A DNA stretch of 64,000 nt from Roridomyces roridus (taxonomy: Eukaryota > Basidiomycota > Agaricomycetes > Agaricales > Mycenaceae): the NCBI GenBank assembly GCA_029378245.1, contig JARKIF010000018.1, positions 248,001 to 312,000 on the forward strand, in the 5' to 3' direction. This document shows, in pieces, positions 56,984-64,000 of the stretch (within the stretch, counting starts at the first letter, position 1; each line of letters begins with the position of its first letter). The position numbers and the translations under genes were made by a program. The notes below the pieces were generated by a model. The model saw nothing but the letters and a program-made list of their open reading frames with translations. It did not search any database and was not told the origin of the DNA.

Positions 56984-57838
56984 ATGGCGCCCCAAAACTT
57001 GAGTAGGTCTTACCCAGGCCAGATCTCTCGTATTGAACCCTGCGACAGCCTTTGTAACCGGAAATGCGAATAAATTGAAAGAAGTCAAGGCGATTCTGTC
57101 GGCTGGCGGGAGGCCCATTGAAATTCAATCACAAGCCTTGGACAGCAAGCTGTTTCTCTCAAGATGATGAGCTACCCGTGTTGATATACTGGCACAGTTC
57201 CCGAAGTTCAAGGCACCACGCAAGAAGTCGCGATCGCAAAATGTCGCCGAGCCGCGGAATTGGTACAGTCAACAACATTTCTGCTGAATCGGTCTTGACG
57301 AATGCGTAGCTCGGTGGGCCTTGTATAACGGAGGATACTGCACTCTGCTTTGAGGCACTCAAAGGCCTTCCTGGGTGAGTACTGTTCTGAGTTTCCGATT
57401 CAATGCTAAAATATGAAGACCATACATCAAATACTTTCTCACCGACCTCGGACACGAAGGCCTGAACAATCTTCTAGTCGGATTTCCTACGAAAGCCGCG
57501 TGGACTCTTTGTACATTTGCCTACTCTGCTGGTCCAGGTAGCGATACACTCGTCAACTACGCCGTCGCTCTAACGATCGTAGGTTCCGACCCCATCCTGT
57601 TCGAAGGGAGGACCGATGGATCGATCGTGCCCGCCAGAGGACCGGGCGTTTTTGGCTGGGACGCTGTGTTCGAGCCAACAGGGACCGGGTTGACGTATAT
57701 CTCCCTCCTTTCTTTCCCGTCCTTGAAGAATGATTCTTTTCCAGGTATGCCGAGATGCCAGCGGACCAGAAGAACAAACTGTCGCATCGCTATAAGGCCT
57801 TGGAGAAGCTTCGAGAGTTTCTGCACTCGTTGGAGTAG
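56984..57838 (+). CDS. HAM1: Inosine/xanthosine triphosphate pyrophosphatase (ITPase, HAM1 family)
   Basis: Hydrolyses ITP, dITP and XTP to monophosphates, keeping deaminated purines out of RNA and DNA; cytosolic housekeeping enzyme. Seven exons (56984-57002, 57049-57144, 57198-57262, 57310-57374, 57419-57537, 57583-57694, 57745-57838) give 189 residues, the usual length. The N-terminal motif [16 protein letters not shown] is diagnostic. [51 protein letters not shown] and [11 protein letters not shown] follow in order. Intron 2 has a GC donor (GCAAGC); using it with the acceptor at 57197 gives [13 protein letters not shown] without gaps. All junctions keep frame. Confidence 0.93.
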
Positions 57839-58290
57839 TCATTTTGGTCCTGTGCAAATGCTGTTCATCGATGTCCTTCTCAGCTGATCAACTTGCTTTC
57901 GAGTGTGAGCGCCCATTCAACCTGTATCTGCCCAGCGCTCTTTGGGTTACTTTGGGGTTTGCCGGCGCTTCAGCGTGTTTTCGGGTCAGAAACTCGTTTG
58001 CGACAAACCCCCGACCTGATATAAAATTTCACTGACTTTCGTCAAGATGCCTGCAATGGATGCTCAGGAAACCGAGACCGAAAGCCATATCACCTACTTG
58101 TCCAGGACACGAAACCTCGACCGCCCATCGCGGCGGAATCTAGCAAGCACGTTTGCTTTCAGTCTTCTTTTACTCCAAATCACTTGCTCAGGACGGCGTT
58201 GGGACGGCTGGACTGGTCCCATAGCTGCTACAAGGCTTCCATTGTCATTGCAGTGCTGGAGCGGCCCAAGGCGCTGTTCACATTACCCCT
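57839..58290. other. Intergenic, no gene seen
   Basis: Spacer after HAM1. An open frame at 58047-58421 runs into the duplicated block and has no recognisable features. Confidence 0.5.
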
Positions 58291-59144
58291 CGAGTCCATG
58301 GACATGTAAACCGTTTATTTGCAGGCGTAGATATGTACCGACTAGCAAGTATGTACTGCATATGCGTAAACAAAGGGTAACCGCTAGCAAAGCAGAAGCA
58401 GGTTGCCGCCCCGTGGGATGAGACGGCGTCTAGGCAAGTACACATATGTGAGTAAGGTAAGGGTGAGCACGCGTTCCAGCAGGAAGCGAGCCAGCGGCTT
58501 TGGTAGATATATACTGCCGAGGGTGAGGGTGAGGATAATGTACACGACTTTTGCACATGTCATGAGCCTGCTGCTGCAGACACCGACATTGCTTTGTGAA
58601 CGGGCTCTGTGGGGGTCTCGTCGCTCGAGTCGACGGCGGGGTCTGGGGACTTGAAGGTGGCGGTAGCATTGCCAGCAGATGGTAACAGAGGAGGGGATGG
58701 CGACGGTGACGGCGACATTGAGACGGATGTTTCGTATCCAGTGGACAACGAGGGCGTCGGCGAGCTCGTCGCAGACGAAAAGTCTGCAAACTGGTCGGTA
58801 TCGTCGTCGTTCGGGAGCCCGCAAATCTCGCCAAACGAGATTGACACCGTGGGTGGAGAAGGTAAGTGGGGAGGCAAGGGGGCGTCAGAGAGGACGTTGG
58901 AGCTATTTAATACACGCGTGGCTTGTTGCTGCTGTAAAAATACAGAGTGTGAGTGCGGCTTGGGCGTTGGGGCGTTTGTTGAAGGAGAGCGCGAATGATG
59001 GCCCTGCGTGTGCTGCGAGACAATGCGCGTCCACGAGGGTGATGGGGGTTTCTGTCCACCAGGAATTGCCTTGGGGACAGGGGTGTGTTCTCGCGGGGTG
59101 GACGAAAGGGACAGCGATAATGGGGGGTGGTTGGACGGAAAGAC
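58291..59144 (-). pseudogene. Duplicated 3' end of the Cid1/Trf4-like gene
   Basis: Near-identical copy of 61602-62439, the C-terminal coding region and 3' flank of the gene at the right edge. It starts inside the gene, has no start codon or catalytic part, and ends abruptly at 59144 against an SSADH-derived fragment. It keeps an open frame through FGEICGLPNDDDTDQFADFS, SATSSPTPSLSTGYETSVS to AMSVSAAAGS (stop 58560). The parent has lost one base in this segment, so the fragment preserves what is probably the older C-terminus. Confidence 0.88.
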
Positions 59145-59846
59145 AGCGCGTTGAATCAGATGGGACATTTATTCATCTTCTGAACGCACACGACGCCTGG
59201 TGGGAGTTTAGATGCGGGACATGAAAGTCAAAAGGACCGGCTCACCGACGGGTTGCTTGATGGTCACGTTGCGGACGTTGGGAAGGGGGACGGGATGTGT
59301 GCTGTATTTGATCAGGGCGGGTCAGGCAGGCAGGGAGCTACTCACTTCCATACGTGCGAACGGTCTTCAACTTTATTCACGCATCACAACTGGAGACAAT
59401 GGCAAGCAAAACGATGGACCAAACCATTCGAGGAAAGACGCGCTGTAGGCGTTCTCGCCTTGCGCATCGTGTTTTTCCATTTCCGAGGGTCTACAATTTC
59501 CGAGGGTCTACAATTTCCGAGGGTCTACAATTTCCGAGGGTCTACACAACGCGTCAGTGTACGATGAAAGGAATGCAGGGAGAGGCAGGGGGAGCATACA
59601 ATGAGTCCTGAAAGGTCGTCGTTGTGGTTTTGCATGAGCTTGAAAATTTTGTTGAGGATGTCGTTGTTTAGCCGTCGTCTTGCTCCACTCTCGGAGGGTC
59701 TTTGCGGCGGCGTCGATGGCCTCTTTCGTCTCTCCATGGTCGGGCAGTGGCGGCGAATCGCAAAGGTCGTGAATAGGCGAAGCATGATCGCATCTCTGAG
59801 TCGACTTCTGGCAATGGGGTGGGACGGACACGTCGCCACTGGCCAT
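59145..59846 (-). pseudogene. Duplicated 5' half of the SSADH gene
   Basis: Matches 27006 to about 27861, that is the SSADH start through the intron after the 7-nt exon, in the same orientation. Recognisable parts include [25 protein letters not shown] and the GGCGTCGT exon region. Deletions and base changes break the frame, part of exon 3 is missing, and a 17-bp unit has expanded to four copies. The NAD-binding and catalytic half is absent. It lies divergently next to the intact nuclease-like gene P3, as SSADH lies next to P1. Confidence 0.88.
59480..59546. repeat. 17-bp tandem repeat, four copies
   Basis: TTTCCGAGGGTCTACAA repeated four times. The SSADH parent has one copy (about 27351-27367), so the expansion occurred after duplication. 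Confidence 0.92.
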
Positions 59847-59959
59847 TCCTCGCGCATCTGTGGACGAGGGTGCAAAAGGGAAGGTGGCAGACGTGCAAAG
59901 TAACAAAGTAGCACTCGATCAAATCACATACCGAACTCGGTTCTCAGACACCAACACCA

Positions 59960-61340
59960 ATGTCGGCCTCCCACCTCCCGTCGTCGCAGTCCAACCTCCC
60001 GCCGTCCAAATCGGACCCCGTCGACGTAAAAGGCAAAGAAACTAGAAAAAGAAAACGAGAGGTGGAAAATGCCCAAAAGGAGATCTTAGATATTGCTGAG
60101 GAACTAAAACTATCCGACGAATCAGTAGACCAACATACTCTGCGGTTGCTGCTGGAGGTACTTATCCCCTAAAATCTCATGCTACAACCCGTGCTGAACC
60201 GTTTCCAACTTAACAGAGAATCACGCAGAAACTGGAGAGCTCTCCTCCCTCCTCCAACTCGATTCCTTTCACCAGTGCCTCCGCCCACATCCCCGCACTA
60301 TTTGGGACTTTAGGCGATTTGCCAATGAACTCATCAATGCCTTTGCCCGCAATGTACCAAGAAGCAGCCGACGCCCTGCTCCATGATCAGACCTTCTTAA
60401 ATGTCCTTGACCACGTCGTCATGAACGTCAGTTACACTACTTGCCTTTGGTCACCGTCAAGTAACCTTTTCTCAGTCAGAGGAATCATGCCGTAGTGCAA
60501 TTGACCCCGTACTCTTCTGCGCCGTCAAACTGGCCCAGAAAATCATTGAGAAGACCCCGGTACTGGACGAGCAGCTTGCCACAGGACACGGCATCCCATA
60601 CCCACCCCTGTCGGGACAACCTTCGGCCACATGGCTCACTGTCTGGCAAGAGCGGGATCTGCCCGAGCAGGATCTGGGTCCGGTAGTTATGCACGGCCGC
60701 CTGGATTATATGATGGCTTCTAGTCCCCGGTGTACGTTTGCTCAAATTCTTGGAAATAACAAGTTTTTTTTACACATCTTCTGCAGCTCGCTGCCAAGAA
60801 GCCTTAAAGCGCCCGCGGAAACGGTTCCTCCGTAACGCCGATGTAAGCCCAGGTGACCCAGCAGACTCATTGCGGAAGGCAGCGGCCAGCATTTCCGAGG
60901 CCAAAAAGTACAGCACGATGGATCTGGCTGAATCCCGGAATCAGGCTGCTTGCCAAGGAGCAGCCGCCTGCCTTTACACGTATGTGGTTGTGTGTGTAAT
61001 ATCGACTTGTCTTTGTTGAACGCAGTACAGTGGACGAGAGTCTTTCGTGAATACACTTACGAACGGGCTTGAATGGTCCTTCTATGAAGTAGTAAAGAGG
61101 CAACCTGGGCAGTCTCCTAAACCGTTCACATGCAAAAATACTGGAACACTTGACATTTTCGACAACACTGCCTTCATCCTCTATTTGGTCACAATGTCTG
61201 TCAGTACAAAGCCTCTCCTCGCCTCTTTCTCGACCAGCCATGACTCATACATTCAACAGATCTTATATCCGGGTGAATTCAGTCAGAGAATAATGTCCGC
61301 TCCGAGTACAGATATAATGGGCGGTGGTTCCACCATGTAG
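59960..61340 (+). CDS. Putative PD-(D/E)XK-like family protein, copy P3 (intact)
   Basis: Six exons (59960-60157, 60217-60426, 60476-60731, 60787-60979, 61031-61199, 61260-61340) give 368 residues. The N-terminus is Ser/Lys-rich with a basic stretch KGKETRKRKREVE that could be a nuclear signal. Then come SIPFTSASAHIPALFG, AVKLAQKIIEKTPVLDEQL, MHGRLDYMMA, ASISEAKKYSTMDLAES, CQGAAACLYT, SFVNTLTNGLEWSFYEVVKR and ILYPGEFSQRI. Asp in GRLDY, the E-x-K of SEAKK and the following QG helix match the order expected of a PD-(D/E)XK-type core; this is an inference from pattern only. The last intron is 60 nt and open in frame, so retention would add 20 residues. Confidence 0.65.
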
Positions 61341-61601
61341 ACCGGGATTATTTTATTGTCTTGACCCGATTTTTTCACAAAATGTTGAGATTTCTTTGGC
61401 TGGTTACGTTTCATCTTCCCAACCCACCTCACCCCAACCTCACCCGTCGCTCACCCGTATTAAATGGATTTGACTCGTCGATGGGTGCTCGCTCCGCAGA
61501 TCACGTCATTCGGCGCGCGCATCGTCGACGGCAACCCTTTTCTCAACATATTTTCCGCCAGCCGCTCGTCGGAGCCTCCCTGAGTTACTTCTTCGCCTGA
61601 T
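61341..61601. other. Convergent spacer between P3 and the Cid1-like gene
   Basis: No gene seen; the duplicated block shared with 58291 begins at about 61602. Confidence 0.5.
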
Positions 61602-61725
61602 CTCAAATCCATGAACATGAAAACCGTTTATTTGCATGCGTAGATATGTACCGACTAGCAAGCGTAACAAGGGTAACCGCTAGCAAAGCAGAAGCAGGTT
61701 GCCGCCCCGTGGGATGAGACGGCGT

Positions 61726-64000
61726 CTAGGTGAGTACACATGTGTGAGTAAGGTAAGGGTGAGCACGCGTTCCAGCAGGAAGCGAGCCAGCGGCTTCGGT
61801 AGATATATACTGCCGAGGGTGAGGGTGAGGGTAATTTACACGACTTTTGCACATGTCATGAGCCTGCTGCTGCAGACACCGACATTGCTTTGTGAACGGA
61901 CTCTGTGGGGGTCTCGTCGCTCGAGTCGACGGCGGGGTCTGGGGACTTGACGGTGGCGGTGGCATCGCCAGCAGATGGTAATAGAGGAGGGGAGGGTGAC
62001 GGCGACGGCGACATTGAGACGGATGTTTCGTATCCAGTGGACAACGACGGCGTCGGCGAGCTCGTTGCAGACGAAAGTCTGCAAACTGCTCCGTATCGTC
62101 GTCGTTCGGGAGCCCGCAAATCTCGCCAAACGAGATTGACACCGTGGGTGGAGAAGGTAAGTGGGGAGGCAAGGGGGCGTCAGAGAGGACGTTGGAGCTA
62201 TTTAATACACGCGTGGCTTGTTGCTGCTGTAAAAATACAGAGTGTGAGTGCGGCTTGGGCGTTGGGGCGTTTGTTGAAGGAGAGCGCGAATGATGACCCT
62301 GCGTGTGTTGCGAAACAATGCGCGTCCACGAGGGTGATGGGGGTTTCGGTCCACCAGGAATTGCCTTGGGGACAGGGGTGTGCTCTCGCGGGGTCGACGA
62401 AAGGGACAACGATAATGGGGGGTGGCTGGACGGAAAGACGTCACTGGGTACACCGATCCCAATAATGTTGCTGTTGGTGAGAAACTGGGGGATATGGGAG
62501 GGAGACGCCCCTCCGGAGAAGGTTGCCGATGTGGATGCGACGGGGTATACATTGGGCCGCGGACTAGAGTGCGGACTCGGCCGCGGAGATGTTTGATAAA
62601 ATACAGTATGTGTTTCAACAAAATGAGGAGAAAAATGCTGTCCAGATGGTGAGTGAGAGTGCGGCGATTCTGGTGAAGGCGGAAGCGGTGGCAGAACCCC
62701 TGTGGGTGTGGTGCTGATGGTAGGCGCCCAGTTTGCCGCTCGGGGTGGCCCGGATGACGAGCGCCGCGAAGTTCCAGGGTCGTTCATCCACGAGGTTGGT
62801 GGTGCCGACGCGGCAACTGCAGTGCGTTCTCGATTATTCCGACCCCTGGCACCAGTACTCAAGCGGCCGGATGTTCCATAGTATATGTTGTCAACACCAA
62901 GGTGTTGCTGGTGGGGGATAGGTGGCCGGGGATCCCGAATATGCCACGATGGCCGGCGCCATCCGTTGCTGTGCGCCGCTCCTTGCTCGGTCTGGCGCAC
63001 AGCAACACCCTCCGTGAAGGAGCGAACCGAAACAACGTCGCTGCCGGCGTCGCTGACGCTGGTATCCGTGTCCGTAAAGACTTCGCTCGTGCCTTCCGAG
63101 GCAGACTCGGAGGCAGACTCTCTTGCTCGCTGCTCACGTTCACGAGCGCCCGTCGAGCTTGTCGCAAGCTCGAGACTGTGGCCAAGATTGCTTTCAAACA
63201 ACGCACGTGCGTCGTCCGGTGCGCCCGGTGGCGGTGGACTTGTCCATTTACCGCGCCGCGGAGCCATATGCGACGAGGGAAGCGGTACTGGGAGATTCAT
63301 CCCAGAGCCATTTGCCCGATTCGGTGTAACCGATATTGGAGCGGATATTGTTGGGGGAGAAGGCGGCTTGGCACGTCCACTTCCGCTACCCACTGTATAT
63401 GGTGTTTGTGGTGGCGGTCGCGAGACGCCATACGAGGAAGCCGAGGGTGGAGAGACCAGACTTTCGTCGGATCGCTCGGCGCAGAGATCTGCGAGAGCAA
63501 TGACCGCGCGCTCGGGACGGTTGGCCAAGATGCGAGAGGCCCGCATGAATTCGCCTCGGATCTAAAAGCCATAAGAAGTAGGAACGAGATTAATGAAGGG
63601 GTTGCTCACCGTGTATAATCCGTCCTTGGTCACACAGCGACCAACATTAAAGTCCAACTCGAAGGGATCCTGCGGGACAGCTTAATTGCATAGAAATCGT
63701 GACGTAAAACAGGTATACCTCGATGCAGAGGCGATTGCGCTCTCGCGAATCGTGATATCTACCGGCGGACAACTGTAGATGCGTGCTCAATACTAACCAC
63801 GGAAGCGATGCAGAAATGTCACTCACATCATTCTGCCAGCCCTTGGTGAGCTTTTTCAGGAGCCCGGCACGTATAGACGCGACGCCGGTGTTGTAGCTGA
63901 AATCGCGAGCGTAATAGCGAAAGAAATCAATCAGACTAGACGCGGGGATCAGGTCTCCGTTCCTGGCCAGACGTGGGAAGACTTACAGTTCGGCGACACT
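61726..64000 (-). CDS. Cid1/Trf4-like non-canonical poly(A)/U polymerase, C-terminal part (5' end outside window)
   Basis: Terminal nucleotidyltransferase adding A or U tails to RNA. The visible exons start in the central domain (NGDLIPASSLIDFFRYYARD), then GLLKKLTKGWQND, RERNRLCIE, and the PAP-associated motif DPFELDFNVGRCVTKDG and IRGEFMRASRILANRPE. The catalytic G-S/D-x-D part lies beyond 64000. The exon 61726-63546 is a long Ser/Pro-rich disordered tail. Near 62069 one A is missing relative to the duplicate at 58779. After FADF the frame therefore shifts from SSATSSPTPSLSTGY (stop 61856) to an Arg/Pro-rich tail ending at 61726. Low-complexity tails tolerate this, so the gene is probably functional. 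Confidence 0.8.

Noticed and set aside
1..64000. tRNA and rRNA genes
   Set aside because: No cloverleaf with A and B boxes and no rRNA-like conserved block was noticed; a tRNA search program would be needed to exclude one fully.

Overview
This window looks like genomic DNA of a basidiomycete, most likely Agaricomycetes. Introns are dense and tiny (about 45-55 nt, GT-AG with a few GC-AG). The families are typical of mushroom-forming fungi: Goodbye-NACHT (NLR-like) proteins, Zn2Cys6, F-box, BTB and MYND proteins, small secreted proteins and Copia retrotransposons. No gene was confirmed by database search. Exon models come from reading frame, splice signals and comparison of paralogues inside the window.

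Layout. 0-20 kb: two copies of a gene pair, an uncharacterised family A gene and a large NLR-like gene. NLR1 (1635-6459) is intact. NLR2 (9514 onward) is split by a 6.3 kb Copia element with a perfect 5-bp target duplication; that Copia is itself split by a hAT-type MITE with an 8-bp target duplication. 20-35 kb: an MFS transporter, a secreted BBE-like flavoenzyme and a succinate-semialdehyde dehydrogenase (SSADH) lie next to two copies of a putative PD-(D/E)XK-like family, followed by a Zn2Cys6 regulator; this may be a small catabolic or secondary-metabolism cluster. 35-40 kb: F-box, MYND, BTB and two unknown proteins. 40.5-46.2 kb: a second Copia with identical LTRs and one uninterrupted 1650-residue gag-pol. 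46.5-49.2 kb: a multi-spanning membrane protein. 49.9-53.3 kb: a tandem duplication carrying two tiny secreted-peptide precursor genes. 53-58 kb: a secreted glycoprotein, a vWA protein and HAM1 (ITPase). 58-64 kb: duplicated fragments of two other genes of the window, a third PD-(D/E)XK-like paralogue, and the C-terminal part of a Cid1/Trf4-like nucleotidyltransferase that runs off the right edge.

The most novel signal is the pair of secreted precursors at 50709-50976 and 52703-53229. Each has a signal peptide followed by one or three repeats containing two Lys-Arg (Kex2-like) sites and two cysteines. Each repeat lies on its own phase 1-1 exon, so the array has grown by copying exon-plus-intron cassettes. 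This resembles Kex2-processed repeat proteins or RiPP precursors, but no known family was recognised. Other notable points are two frame-supported microexons (7 nt and 5 nt), reciprocal decay in a duplicated SSADH/nuclease-like block, and a duplicated gene tail that keeps a reading frame lost in its parent.
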